64,000 nt of DNA from Mucilaginibacter jinjuensis (GTDB lineage: Bacteria; Bacteroidota; Bacteroidia; Sphingobacteriales; Sphingobacteriaceae), in contig NZ_CP117167.1 in the NCBI RefSeq assembly GCF_028596025.1, positions 5,952,001 through 6,016,000 on the forward strand, read 5' to 3'. The position numbers were made by a program, and so were the translations under genes. Position 1 is the first letter of the stretch. The number at the start of each line of letters is the position of its first letter. Under the pieces are notes generated by a model. That model saw only the letters and a list, made by a program, of their open reading frames with translations, made no database searches and had not been told where the DNA came from. Below, in pieces: positions 7,588 through 16,175 of this stretch.

Positions 7588-9132
7588 CTACAGATCAAAT
7601 TTTATTCCCTGAGCCAGTGGCAAATCGGCAGAGTAATTTATGGTATTGGTTTGGCGGCGCATATAAGCTTTCCAGGCATCAGAGCCCGACTCGCGGCCTC
7701 CGCCCGTTTCCTTTTCACCACCAAAAGCCCCGCCAATTTCGGCACCCGATGTACCGATGTTCACATTAGCTATACCACAGTCAGAACCCGCGAAGGATAA
7801 AAATTGTTCAGCCTCACGCAAATTATTGGTTATAATGGATGACGACAGCCCTTGTGGTACTGCATTTTGCAGTTCAATGGCTTCATCAATAGTATCGTAT
7901 TTTATTAAATATAGTATCGGCGCAAAGGTTTCGTGCTGCACAATCTCGAAGTAGTTTTCCACTTCGGCAATGCAAGGTTTTACATAGCAGCCAGAGGCGT
8001 AGGCATCTCCCGTTAGCACACCACCTTCTACAATAAACTTACCTCCTTGCGCTTTACAGGCTTCTATCGAAGCTAAGTAGGCATTTACAGCATCGTGGTC
8101 AATCAGCGGCCCCATGTGGTTATGTTCATCCAATGGGTTACCAATCCTCACCTGCGCATAAGCACTTACTAACTTTTGTTTAAAGGCTTCGTAAATACTT
8201 TGATGGATAATCAGCCTGCGCGTTGTAGTACAACGCTGACCGGCGGTACCCACCGCGCCAAACACAGCACCTACCAGGGCAATTTCCATGTTAGCATCCT
8301 CGCTAATAATAACTGCATTATTGCCACCAAGTTCTAACAGATATTTACCCAAACGCTGCGCCACGGTAACTGCTACAGCCTTACCCATGCGGGTTGATCC
8401 TGTTGCAGAAACCAAAGCCACGCGGGCATCAGCAGCCATTTGCTCACCGATAACGCGATCACCGATTACAAGGCATGATACGCCCTCGGCTATATTATTC
8501 GCTGCAAACACTTGTTGAACTATATGTTGACAAGCAATTGCTGTTAGTGGCGTTTTTTCTGATGGTTTCCAGATGCATACGTTACCGCAGATCCAGGCCA
8601 GCATGGCATTCCAGCTCCAAACCGCAACCGGGAAATTAAATGCCGAGATAATCCCTACCACACCCAGCGGATGATATTGATCGTACATGCGGTGGTTAGC
8701 CCTTTCAGAAGCCATGGTGTTACCATACAACTGGCGGCTTAAACCAACGGCAAAATCGCAGATATCAATCATCTCCTGTACTTCGCCCCAGCCCTCTTGT
8801 AAGCTTTTGCCCATTTCGTAGGATACGAGCTTGCCTAACTGGTCTTTATTTTCGCGCAGCGCTTCACCAATCTGGCGTACAATTTCGCCGCGTTTAGGGG
8901 CTGGCAGGGTGCGCCATTGTTTAAAGGCATCTGTTGCTTTATCGGCAACTTTGTTATAATCGGCAGAGGTAGCCATGGTAACGGCTGCTATTTTTTTACC
9001 ATCAACCGGCGAAATAATATCCTTTATAAAAGTAACCTCACTGCTGCCCCAGGTAGCACCTGTACTAAAAGCAGGGTTTGCTTCGTTTATATTAATATTA
9101 AAATGACTAAGAACTGCTGCGATATCAACCAT
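7588..9132 (-). CDS. ALDH7-type aldehyde dehydrogenase (aminoadipate semialdehyde/piperideine-6-carboxylate type)
   Basis: An NAD-dependent aldehyde dehydrogenase of the ALDH7 (antiquitin-like) family, usually acting on alpha-aminoadipic semialdehyde in lysine catabolism. Visible motifs are AFNFPVAVWSWNAML in the cofactor fold, the general base Glu in LELGGNNA, the catalytic Cys in GTAGQRCTTTRR, and the C-terminal GGEKETGGGRESGSDAWK typical of this subfamily. The ATG at 9132 is preferred over an upstream TTG at 9150; it is preceded by GAAGAAAA. No other lysine-degradation gene is nearby, so the substrate is inferred from the family only. Confidence 0.9.
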   Translation of the reverse strand: MVDIAAVLSHFNININEANPAFSTGATWGSSEVTFIKDIISPVDGKKIAAVTMATSADYNKVADKATDAFKQWRTLPAPKRGEIVRQIGEALRENKDQLGKLVSYEMGKSLQEGWGEVQEMIDICDFAVGLSRQLYGNTMASERANHRMYDQYHPLGVVGIISAFNFPVAVWSWNAMLAWICGNVCIWKPSEKTPLTAIACQHIVQQVFAANNIAEGVSCLVIGDRVIGEQMAADARVALVSATGSTRMGKAVAVTVAQRLGKYLLELGGNNAVIISEDANMEIALVGAVFGAVGTAGQRCTTTRRLIIHQSIYEAFKQKLVSAYAQVRIGNPLDEHNHMGPLIDHDAVNAYLASIEACKAQGGKFIVEGGVLTGDAYASGCYVKPCIAEVENYFEIVQHETFAPILYLIKYDTIDEAIELQNAVPQGLSSSIITNNLREAEQFLSFAGSDCGIANVNIGTSGAEIGGAFGGEKETGGGRESGSDAWKAYMRRQTNTINYSADLPLAQGIKFDL

Positions 9133-9282
9133 AACAATAATTTTCTTCAAAGGTAAACATCTGCCACAGGCATCCTATATGTTAGTTAATTTTTAAAGTT
9201 ATTAACGCAATAAATAGGGTCTTAATATCAATCACTTATAAAACTTCGTGTTGAAAACGTTTATATGTTGAAAACTTAATTG

Positions 9283-9312
9283 TTTGGTTAGGGTCTTATA
9301 ATTGTAATTTAA
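9283..9312 (+). promoter_or_regulatory. Probable promoter of the TPR gene
   Basis: TTTG at 9283-9286 is followed after 18 nt by TAATTTAA (9305-9312), close to the Bacteroidota TTTG-N19-TAnnTTTG layout. It would place the transcript start near 9319, favouring the ATG at 9380 over a GTG at 9323. Confidence 0.4.
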
Positions 9313-9379
9313 TTGCTGAAAAGTGAAATCAGATGTCACTTTTCGTGATATTGCCAGTCTTAGTATTAAAACCTATCGG

Positions 9380-10783
9380 ATGGAAGAAGAATTTGAATTC
9401 GGTTTTACCGAGGATCCTAAGTTTTCCGTTGAGAGATACGAGGAAATGATCCGCAACCAAGATCAGTACTTTTTCGATGCACAGGCCTTTGAAAACATTA
9501 TTGATTATTATATAGAGAAGAACGATCCGGCAAAGGCTTTACAGGTAGTAGAATACGCCCGCAACCAGCACCCCTTCGCAGCTATCTTTTTAATTAAACA
9601 AGCACAGCTGTTGGTAGTAACCAACCGCATGAGCGAAGCATTTAGCGCGTTGGATAAAGCCGAAATGCTGGAAGCATCAGAAGCTGATATTTACATCATC
9701 AGGGGTAACCTGTATGAAAATATGGAGCGCTTTGCCGAAGCGCTCGAGAACTATGAAAAGGCCCTTGATATGGCCGAAGAGAAAGATGACATACTGTTGC
9801 ACATTGCCTACGTTTACCAAAACATGGGCGACTATGAGAGCGCTATCTCTTACCTTAAACGTTGTTTAGAGCATAACATGGAAAACCAGGATGCCCTTTA
9901 TGAACTGGCTTTCTGTTATGATGTAATGGACAACCAGCAGGAGAGCGTGCAGTTTTACATGCAGTATATCGATAACGAACCATATAGCTATGCGGCCTGG
10001 TATAACCTAGGTAATGCCTACACCAAGCTTGGTTTGTTTGAAAAAGCGATTGATGCTTACGATTATGCTATATTAATTAAGGACAGCTTTGCATCGGCCT
10101 ACTTTAATAAAGGTAATGCTTTGGTTAACCTCGAAAAATTTGCAGAGGCTATTGAGGTTTACCGACAGACTTTTGAGTACGAACAACCCAACGGCGATAC
10201 TTATTGCGCCATTGGCGAGTGCTACGAAAAACTGGAGCAAATGGACGAGGCCCGTTCTTTCTACAAAAAATCGGTTAGGCTTGACCCTAAACTGGCTGAT
10301 GCCTGGTTTGGTATTGGTGTAACGCTCGATTTTGAAGAACGCTATTTCGAAGCCCTGCACTTTTACAAAAAAGCGCTGGATATTGATGCCCTTAACCCCG
10401 ACTACTGGTTTGCCATTGCCGATGCCGAATATAAGCTTGGCCACCTCGACAAGGCAGAAGAAGCTTACGAAAAAGTAGTTGAAATGAACCCGCTTGATGT
10501 TGATGCATGGCTGGATTATTCGTCTATCCTGTATGAGCAAGAGCGTTTGGTTGATGCCATCGAGGTAATGTCGCAGGCCATTAAGAACAATCCCGAAGCA
10601 GCAGAGCTTTACTACCGCATGGTAGCTTACCTGTTTGCCAAAGGCGAGTATAACGAAGCTTTATCTCAACTAGAAACTGCTTTAAGTACAGATCCGGAGA
10701 AACACTATATTTTGTTCGATTATTTGCCTCAGCTGCAAAAGAATAAGATCATAGTGGACATTATTGCCCGCTATATGAATTAA
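9380..10783 (+). CDS. Tetratricopeptide-repeat protein
   Basis: A 467-residue acidic protein made almost wholly of TPR units. Typical repeats include AWYNLGNAYTKLGLFEKAID, ADAWFGIGVTLDFEERYFEA and DYWFAIADAEYKLGHLDKA. No signal peptide or membrane segment is seen, so it is probably a cytoplasmic scaffold. The ATG at 9380 gives MEEEFEFGFTEDPKF, the start I expect for this family; a GTG at 9323 would add 19 residues and lies too close to the predicted promoter. A strong terminator follows. The partner is unknown. Confidence 0.85.
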   Translation: MEEEFEFGFTEDPKFSVERYEEMIRNQDQYFFDAQAFENIIDYYIEKNDPAKALQVVEYARNQHPFAAIFLIKQAQLLVVTNRMSEAFSALDKAEMLEASEADIYIIRGNLYENMERFAEALENYEKALDMAEEKDDILLHIAYVYQNMGDYESAISYLKRCLEHNMENQDALYELAFCYDVMDNQQESVQFYMQYIDNEPYSYAAWYNLGNAYTKLGLFEKAIDAYDYAILIKDSFASAYFNKGNALVNLEKFAEAIEVYRQTFEYEQPNGDTYCAIGECYEKLEQMDEARSFYKKSVRLDPKLADAWFGIGVTLDFEERYFEALHFYKKALDIDALNPDYWFAIADAEYKLGHLDKAEEAYEKVVEMNPLDVDAWLDYSSILYEQERLVDAIEVMSQAIKNNPEAAELYYRMVAYLFAKGEYNEALSQLETALSTDPEKHYILFDYLPQLQKNKIIVDIIARYMN

Positions 10784-10800
10784 TTGTCATCAATATATTA

Positions 10801-10836
10801 AAAAACCAAACCTGTTTTAAGGTTTGGTTTTTTTTA
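10801..10836 (+). terminator. Terminator of the TPR gene
   Basis: AAACCAAACC pairs perfectly with GGTTTGGTTT around an 8-nt loop and ends in a run of T, starting 18 bp after the TPR stop codon. Confidence 0.9.
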
Positions 10837-10892
10837 TGACCTTTGCGCCGATAGTACTTTTTGTTATAGCTTATAACTACATTAATTTAACG

Positions 10893-11654
10893 ATGAATTA
10901 CCATTTAAATAACTTACCCGAACGCACAGCGAAACCAAGAGAAAGCGGAATGACCATGATGATGGATAAAGGGCTTAGCTTACGCCAGGTTGAAGATTTT
11001 ATTGAAGTAAGCGGTGCCTATACCGACATTGTTAAACTGGGCTGGGCAACATCATTTGTTACCCCTAACCTGGACGAAAAGTTAAAGCTATACCGCGATG
11101 CAGGCATCCCGGTTTATTTCGGCGGTACTTTGTTCGAAGCATTTATTATCCGCGGCCAGTATGACGATTTTTGCCGTACGCTCGATCGTTATAAAATGGA
11201 GCATTGCGAGGTTTCTGATGGCTCAATCACCATTCCGCATGATGAAAAATGTGAATACATCAGCAAACTGGCTAAACAGGTAACTGTAATATCTGAAGTA
11301 GGATCTAAGGACGTTACCAAGATCTTCGCACCATATAAATGGATCCAGTTAATGGAGGCCGAACTGCAGGCCGGTTCATGGAAAGTAATTGCCGAAGCAC
11401 GCGAAAGCGGCAACGTAGGCATTTACCGCGACTCAGGCGAAGTACGTCAGGGCTTGGTTGATGAGATCCTAACTAAGATACCGCAGGATACCATTATCTG
11501 GGAAGCCCCGCAAAAGGCACAGCAGGTATGGTTTATTAAATTGTTAGGCGCTAATGTAAACCTGGGTAATATTGCCACCAATGATGTTATCCCATTGGAG
11601 ACATTACGTTTAGGGATTAGAAGCGATACTTTCGATCATTTTATTAATTTGTAA
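10893..11654 (+). CDS. comA: Phosphosulfolactate synthase (ComA family)
   Basis: ComA enzymes add sulfite to phosphoenolpyruvate to give (2R)-phospho-3-sulfolactate, first known from coenzyme M synthesis. The 253-residue protein shows the family pattern: RESGMTMMMDKGLS near the N-terminus, DIVKLGWATSFV, GTLFEAF, CEVSDGSITIP, KWIQLMEAELQAGSW and NLGNIATNDVIPLETLRLG. The ATG at 10893 is chosen because upstream codons read into the preceding terminator. No sulfolactate phosphatase or dehydrogenase neighbours are present. Bacteroidota do not make coenzyme M, so the product probably feeds another sulfonate; that is inference. Confidence 0.85.
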   Translation: MNYHLNNLPERTAKPRESGMTMMMDKGLSLRQVEDFIEVSGAYTDIVKLGWATSFVTPNLDEKLKLYRDAGIPVYFGGTLFEAFIIRGQYDDFCRTLDRYKMEHCEVSDGSITIPHDEKCEYISKLAKQVTVISEVGSKDVTKIFAPYKWIQLMEAELQAGSWKVIAEARESGNVGIYRDSGEVRQGLVDEILTKIPQDTIIWEAPQKAQQVWFIKLLGANVNLGNIATNDVIPLETLRLGIRSDTFDHFINL

Positions 11655-11669
11655 CACAGATTCTCACTA

Positions 11670-11804
11670 ATTAAAACGAATTACACGAATTGATTTGCGT
11701 ACTATAAAATTTGTGTAATTCGTTTTAATCGAAATAATTCGTGTTATCGTAATTAATTCGTGTTATGTCATTCGTGTAATTCGTTCTAATCCGTGAACAT
11801 TAGT
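11670..11804. repeat. Inverted-repeat element (family H)
   Basis: A 22-nt arm at 11670-11691 pairs with 11708-11729 with one mismatch (core AAAACGAATTACAC). Further copies of the word TTCGTGTAATTCGTT follow at 11740-11795. The element fills the gap between comA and aroE and could act as a terminator or processing signal. Confidence 0.7.
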
Positions 11805-11856
11805 GGGTAATCTTTATCTTTACCGCTATAGCTTTAGGCTTAAAAGTATCAATTAT

Positions 11857-12657
11857 ATGAAAACATACGGGATTATTGGCTACCCGCTTTCGCATTCGTT
11901 CTCGCAGAAGTTTTTTACAGACAAGTTTGAGCTGGAGAAAATTGAGGGTGTTAGATATGATGTTCACCCGCTCGAATCATTGGGCGATTTTGACGAACTA
12001 CTGAACAAGCATTCTACCCTATGCGGTTTAAACGTTACCATACCCCACAAGGTTGAGGTAATGAAATATTTAGACTGGGTTAGTGTAGAAGCCAAAGAAA
12101 TTGGCGCAGTAAACTGCATCCGCATAGCCAAAGAAAGCCCTGTAACCGCAGCCCTAACCGGCGAACTTGGCATTGAAGGTAAAAACTTTATGCTCGAAGG
12201 ATTTAATACCGATGCTTATGGTTTCGAAGCCTCATTAAAACCACTGCTTACATCGGCTCATGATAAAGCCTTAATATTAGGCGACGGCGGTGCAGCCAAG
12301 GCTGTAAAATTTGTATTGCGCAAACTGAACATCCCTTTTACAACTGTTGTACGCAAACCAACCCCTGGTTGTGTATTGTATGAAGATTTAACAGCAGAGT
12401 TAATTGAGGAGCATAAACTCATTATTAATACAACACCTGTTGGCACCAGCCCAGATGTAGATGCTTGTCCACCGATACCTTACCAATACATTGGCCAAAG
12501 CCATTTACTATACGACCTGATTTACAATCCGGCAGTCACTAAATTTCTAAAAAACGGAATAGACCAGGGAGCAGCCATAAAAAATGGATATGAAATGTTA
12601 GTATTGCAGGCAGAAAAATCATGGGAAATATGGAATTCAAAAGCACTGCATCCGTAG
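11857..12657 (+). CDS. aroE: Shikimate dehydrogenase
   Basis: Reduces 3-dehydroshikimate to shikimate with NADPH in the aromatic amino acid pathway. The substrate-binding N-terminus is clear (YGIIGYPLSHSFSQKFF, GLNVTIPHK with the catalytic Lys), then GFNTDAYGF, the nucleotide-binding loop GDGGAAKAV, and NTTPVGTSPD with YDLIYNP. The 266-residue protein starts at the ATG at 11857; codons upstream fall in the repeat element. Its 3' end overlaps the gldD start by 37 bp, so the two are probably co-transcribed. Confidence 0.95.
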   Translation: MKTYGIIGYPLSHSFSQKFFTDKFELEKIEGVRYDVHPLESLGDFDELLNKHSTLCGLNVTIPHKVEVMKYLDWVSVEAKEIGAVNCIRIAKESPVTAALTGELGIEGKNFMLEGFNTDAYGFEASLKPLLTSAHDKALILGDGGAAKAVKFVLRKLNIPFTTVVRKPTPGCVLYEDLTAELIEEHKLIINTTPVGTSPDVDACPPIPYQYIGQSHLLYDLIYNPAVTKFLKNGIDQGAAIKNGYEMLVLQAEKSWEIWNSKALHP

Positions 12658-13235
12658 GCATTAAATTACTTTGCATTGCTGTACTGTTTATAGCTGGCTG
12701 CGGAAATAATCACGATTATTCGCCCAAGCCGCGTGGTTTTTATCGCATTAAATTTCCTAAAAAAGAATACCAGGAGTACACAGGTGGTTGCCCCATTAGC
12801 TTTACCTATCCAAAATATGCAAAGCTGGAGCCCGATTTGTCGCGCGGTGCAAAACCATGCTGGTTAAATATGCAGTTCCCCGAATTTCATGGCACGCTGC
12901 ATTTAAGCTACCAGCCCGTTACTTCTAAAAAAGTATTTAATGAGCTGGTTGAGGATGCCCGCACTTTTGCCTTTAAGCACACGGTTAAAGCCACATCTAT
13001 AGATGAAGGCGTTATCCACTACCCCGACCGTAAGGTATACGGCATTTATTACACCATTGATGGCAACGCGGCATCATCGGCCCAATTTTATTTAACCGAT
13101 AGTACGAAGAATTATCTGCGCGGTGCGCTCTACTTCAACTCAGAACCACGCTTGGATTCTATACAACCCGTTTTAGATTTTGTGAAGAAAGATGTGGATG
13201 TGATGATTAAGAGTTTTAAGTGGAAAGGGAAGTAA
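12621..13235 (+). CDS. gldD: Gliding motility lipoprotein GldD
   Basis: GldD is a Bacteroidota-specific lipoprotein needed for gliding and type IX secretion in Flavobacterium johnsoniae. Here the N-terminus has a hydrophobic signal and lipobox (LLCIAVLFIAGCGN), followed by the family hallmark YSPKPRGFYRIKFPKKEY. Length (204 residues) is usual. The gene starts inside the end of aroE; an internal ATG at 12630 is equally possible. Presence of gldD does not prove gliding, since many non-gliding relatives keep it. Confidence 0.92.
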   Translation: MGNMEFKSTASVGIKLLCIAVLFIAGCGNNHDYSPKPRGFYRIKFPKKEYQEYTGGCPISFTYPKYAKLEPDLSRGAKPCWLNMQFPEFHGTLHLSYQPVTSKKVFNELVEDARTFAFKHTVKATSIDEGVIHYPDRKVYGIYYTIDGNAASSAQFYLTDSTKNYLRGALYFNSEPRLDSIQPVLDFVKKDVDVMIKSFKWKGK

Positions 13236-13249
13236 GAACAACAACGCAC

Positions 13250-13352
13250 GTCATTGCGAGGAGGTACGACGAAGCAATCCCCGACCTACATAGCACTGAC
13301 TTTAATTTCGCATAGACTACGACGAGATTGCCACGCTGGCGCTCGCAATGAC
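13250..13352. repeat. MITE-like palindromic element, family B copy 1
   Basis: About 100 bp bounded by GTCATTGCGAGG and its complement CTCGCAATGAC, with inner words AAGCAATCCC and GAGATTGCCAC. Related copies are at 40140-40174 (one half), 61407-61494 (complete) and as split ends at 56291 and 56810. Confidence 0.85.
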
Positions 13353-13368
13353 AAATTAGAGAAACACC

Positions 13369-14004
13369 ATGTCTACAGTAAAATCATTTACCAACAACCC
13401 ATACCAGGAAAACACCTATCTGCTCTACGATGAAACCGGCGAATGCGCCATCATTGATCCGGGTATGGAAACCGGTGCAGAGCAAAATGTGGTGGTAAAC
13501 TTCATCAAGAATAATAACCTGAAACCGGTATTGCTGTTAAATACACATTGCCATATCGATCATATTTTAGGCAATAAATTCGTGTTCGAACAATATGGCC
13601 TTAAACCACAATTTCACGAAGGCGAACAATTTGTGATGGATGCCATGGTTAACTGGGCGCAAGAGTCAGGGATCAGATATGATCTTTCACCAATACCGGA
13701 TACCTATCTGCCAGAAAGCGGCGAAGTTAAATTTGGCAATACAACTTTAGAGTTAATATTCGCCCCCGGCCACTCCCCTGCGCATTTATGTTTTTACGAT
13801 AAAGCGGATAAAATTGTAATCGGTGGCGATGTGCTATTTCGCAATAGCATTGGCCGTACAGATTTGCCGGGCGGCAACCATCAGCAACTGATAAAAAACA
13901 TCGAGGAAAAACTTTTTACCCTGCCCGATGATTGTACCGTATATCCAGGCCACGGCCCCGAAACAACTATTGGTTATGAGAAAGAAACTAATCCGTTCTT
14001 TTAG
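13369..14004 (+). CDS. MBL-fold metallo-hydrolase (glyoxalase II-like)
   Basis: A 211-residue cytoplasmic metallo-beta-lactamase-fold hydrolase. The metal motif NTHCHIDHILG (HxHxDH), the later His in APGHSPAH, the Asp in IGGDVLF and the final His in YPGHGPET complete the binuclear site. The short single-domain form lacks the glutathione-binding C-terminal domain of true glyoxalase II, so it is better called a hydroxyacylglutathione hydrolase-like protein of unknown substrate. Confidence 0.9.
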   Translation: MSTVKSFTNNPYQENTYLLYDETGECAIIDPGMETGAEQNVVVNFIKNNNLKPVLLLNTHCHIDHILGNKFVFEQYGLKPQFHEGEQFVMDAMVNWAQESGIRYDLSPIPDTYLPESGEVKFGNTTLELIFAPGHSPAHLCFYDKADKIVIGGDVLFRNSIGRTDLPGGNHQQLIKNIEEKLFTLPDDCTVYPGHGPETTIGYEKETNPFF

Positions 14005-14072
14005 CCCCCCCCGCCCCCTAAAGGGGAGGCTTGGAAACTTTTGCTCCCCCTTTAGGGGGTTGGGGGGCTCCG
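14004..14072. repeat. C/G-rich palindromic repeat, family F copy 1
   Basis: Two hairpin-forming blocks (CCCCCTAAAGGGG and CCCCCTTTAGGGGG) fill the space between the MBL gene and the permease gene. The element ends two bases before the TTG start of the permease, so its G-run takes the place of a ribosome-binding site. Other copies: 17703-17741, 24395-24424, 40066-40138, 44259-44288, 53620-53703. Confidence 0.8.
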
Positions 14073-14073
14073 C

Positions 14074-15306
14074 TTGAATACATCTGTTTATATAGCGAAG
14101 CGGTACCTCTTTTCTGTTAAAAAGATGCATGCCATTAATATTATTTCGGGCATATCCATGCTCGGGGTATTTATTGGCAGTGCTGCGCTTATCCTTATTT
14201 TGTCGGTGTTCAATGGGTTAGAACGGGTGATCCTTTCGCTCTATAACAACTTTACGCCCGAGCTAAAGATTGAACCCAAACTGGGCAAAACATTTGAGGC
14301 CGAGGGTTCTATATTTAACGATCTGCGTAATAACTCCAAAGTATTATCCTACACCGAAGTATTGCAGGAACGCGCCCTGCTGCGCTATGGTGACCGCCAG
14401 GTAATTGCCACCATGAAAGGTGTAAGCAATGATTTTCTTAAAAACCCGCGATTAGACAGTACCATTATTAAAGGTTCATTTATGCTCGATTTCCGAGGGC
14501 AGCCTACTGCGGTTATCGGTGCAACCATACAGGGTAGTTTAGGTGTAAATGTAAGCGATATATTAAGTCCGATACAGGTGTACTCGCCAAGTCGCAAGGC
14601 TTCGGTTAGTAGCATAAACCCAGCCGACGAGTTTACTGTGCGCTACGTTTACCCAGCCGGGATATTCTCTGTTCAGCAGGATTTTGATGACATGGTGATT
14701 GTTCCCCTCGGCTTTATGCGCAACCTGCTCGATCAGCCTACGCAAGTATCGGCAGTGGAGCTAAATTTTAAACCCGGCACAGATATCAATGCCATAGAAA
14801 AAGACGTTAAAGACAGGATTGGTACAGATAAGTACACCGTTAAAAACCGCTACGAACAAAATACGTTATTGTATAAATTGTTACATTCAGAAAAGTGGGC
14901 AGTTTTTTTAATACTCAGTTTTGTGTTGGTTATTGCTATCTTTAATATAATTGGCTCATTAACCATGCTGGTTATTGATAAGAAAAAGGATATTGCCATA
15001 CTAAACAGCCTGGGCGCAAAGCCCCGTTTAATCCAGGGAATATTTTTTTACGAAGGGATGATGATTTCCCTGGTGGGCTGTATAGGCGGTATGCTGGCCG
15101 GATTAATTTTCGGGCTATTACAGCAAAAATATGGCTTCATAAGCATGGGTGGTGGTTTAACCGTTGTAAATGCCTACCCTGTTAATTTTAAAATAACTGA
15201 TTTTATATTGGTTTTTTTAACCGTAACAGGCATCGCCGTAATAGCATCGGGCATTAGTGCCCGATTAAGTGTTAAAGGACTAAATGAATTTAAACAGGAT
15301 TTATAA
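14074..15306 (+). CDS. ABC transporter permease, LolC/LolE-FtsX type
   Basis: A 410-residue inner-membrane permease with the LolC/E architecture: one N-terminal membrane helix (near 22-45), a large periplasmic domain (about 50-265), then three C-terminal helices (about 270-295, 320-345, 370-395). The motifs SGISMLGVFIGSAALILILS and DIAILNSLGA support this. Start is TTG at 14074; it keeps the conserved IAKRYLF segment, which the next ATG (14125) would remove. LolC/E proteins extract lipoproteins for transport to the outer membrane; no ATPase subunit is encoded nearby. Confidence 0.88.
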   Translation: MNTSVYIAKRYLFSVKKMHAINIISGISMLGVFIGSAALILILSVFNGLERVILSLYNNFTPELKIEPKLGKTFEAEGSIFNDLRNNSKVLSYTEVLQERALLRYGDRQVIATMKGVSNDFLKNPRLDSTIIKGSFMLDFRGQPTAVIGATIQGSLGVNVSDILSPIQVYSPSRKASVSSINPADEFTVRYVYPAGIFSVQQDFDDMVIVPLGFMRNLLDQPTQVSAVELNFKPGTDINAIEKDVKDRIGTDKYTVKNRYEQNTLLYKLLHSEKWAVFLILSFVLVIAIFNIIGSLTMLVIDKKKDIAILNSLGAKPRLIQGIFFYEGMMISLVGCIGGMLAGLIFGLLQQKYGFISMGGGLTVVNAYPVNFKITDFILVFLTVTGIAVIASGISARLSVKGLNEFKQDL

Positions 15307-15315
15307 ATTTGCTGC

Positions 15316-15684
15316 ATGCAGTTAAGGCTGATCAAATATTTTACGCTCCTCTTTGTTGTTTTTCTGTGCTCGTGCGGCCGGAAATCTGGCAGCGGCGACA
15401 GTACGGTGTACAAAGGCCTTTATAGCTTTGGGCCCGATGCTAAATCATTTAAAGATTGTGATAACGGCGGACGCGAGTACTGGGTTACCGACGAATCGGC
15501 TAAATTGGAGCTGCAATATTCACAAATGAATATTGAGAAACCTTATGTACCTGTTTATGTAGAAATAGAGGGTGAGAAGGTAAAATCGGGAAAAGAAGGC
15601 ATGGGTGCCGAATTTGACAGCACCATTGTTGTAAAGAAATTAATAAAAATAACCAAAGAAATACCGCAGGATATGTGCAATTAA
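15316..15684 (+). CDS. Small lipoprotein, NlpE C-terminal OB-domain-like
   Basis: A 122-residue protein with a signal and lipobox (LLFVVFLCSCGRK), hence probably an anchored lipoprotein. The mature part (YKGLYSFGPDAKSFKDC, YWVTDES, VPVYVEIEGE) resembles the OB-fold C-terminal domain of NlpE (pattern F-x-x-C...YPV...LE..Y). The N-terminal NlpE domain is missing. It follows the permease by 9 bp and is probably translated from the same mRNA. The function is not established. Confidence 0.65.
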   Translation: MQLRLIKYFTLLFVVFLCSCGRKSGSGDSTVYKGLYSFGPDAKSFKDCDNGGREYWVTDESAKLELQYSQMNIEKPYVPVYVEIEGEKVKSGKEGMGAEFDSTIVVKKLIKITKEIPQDMCN

Positions 15685-15792
15685 GAGGCTGAAGGACGAA
15701 AGATAAAAGGACCAAGGATCTCACTGGGTAAACTTTTTACTTTTCACCTTTAACTTTTAACCTATCACTACTTGCCTAATTATATAAACCCT

Positions 15793-16170
15793 ATGGAATC
15801 AAAACGTCAACAAAAATTTGCCGGAATTATACAGGAAGATCTGGCCGCTATATTTCAGCGCGAGGGTATGAATTATTTACCTAACACCCTGGTTACCATA
15901 ACCAAGGTACGCGTTACGCCCGATCTGGCAATTGCACGTGTGTTCCTGAGTTTTTTTAACAACGCCAATGCGCAAACATCGCTTGCTACGGTTAAACAAC
16001 ACGCATCAGAAATTCGCTATAAACTGGGTGCACGCATTAAAGACCACGCAAGGATAGTCCCTCAACTCGAATTCTTTATTGATGATACCAACGAGTATGT
16101 GGAGCGTATGGACAAGATCTTCGACAAAATAAGCAAAGAAGACCGCCAACCGGATACCGACAGCGAATAA
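15793..16170 (+). CDS. rbfA: Ribosome-binding factor A
   Basis: Assists late maturation of the 30S subunit and 16S rRNA processing. The 125-residue protein has the KH-like RbfA pattern: RQQKFAGIIQEDLAAIFQRE, VTITKVRVTPDLAIARVFLS and RIVPQLEFFIDDTNEYVERM. ATG at 15793 gives MESKRQQKF; the TTG at 15772 is less likely. The C-terminal tail is acidic. The M23 peptidase gene starts 5 bp after the stop. Confidence 0.94.
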   Translation: MESKRQQKFAGIIQEDLAAIFQREGMNYLPNTLVTITKVRVTPDLAIARVFLSFFNNANAQTSLATVKQHASEIRYKLGARIKDHARIVPQLEFFIDDTNEYVERMDKIFDKISKEDRQPDTDSE

Positions 16171-16175
16171 ATTTC

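Noticed and set aside
14125..15306. ATG at 14125 as start of the LolC/E-like permease
   Set aside because: Would remove the conserved IAKRYLF segment before the first membrane helix; TTG at 14074 preserves it.
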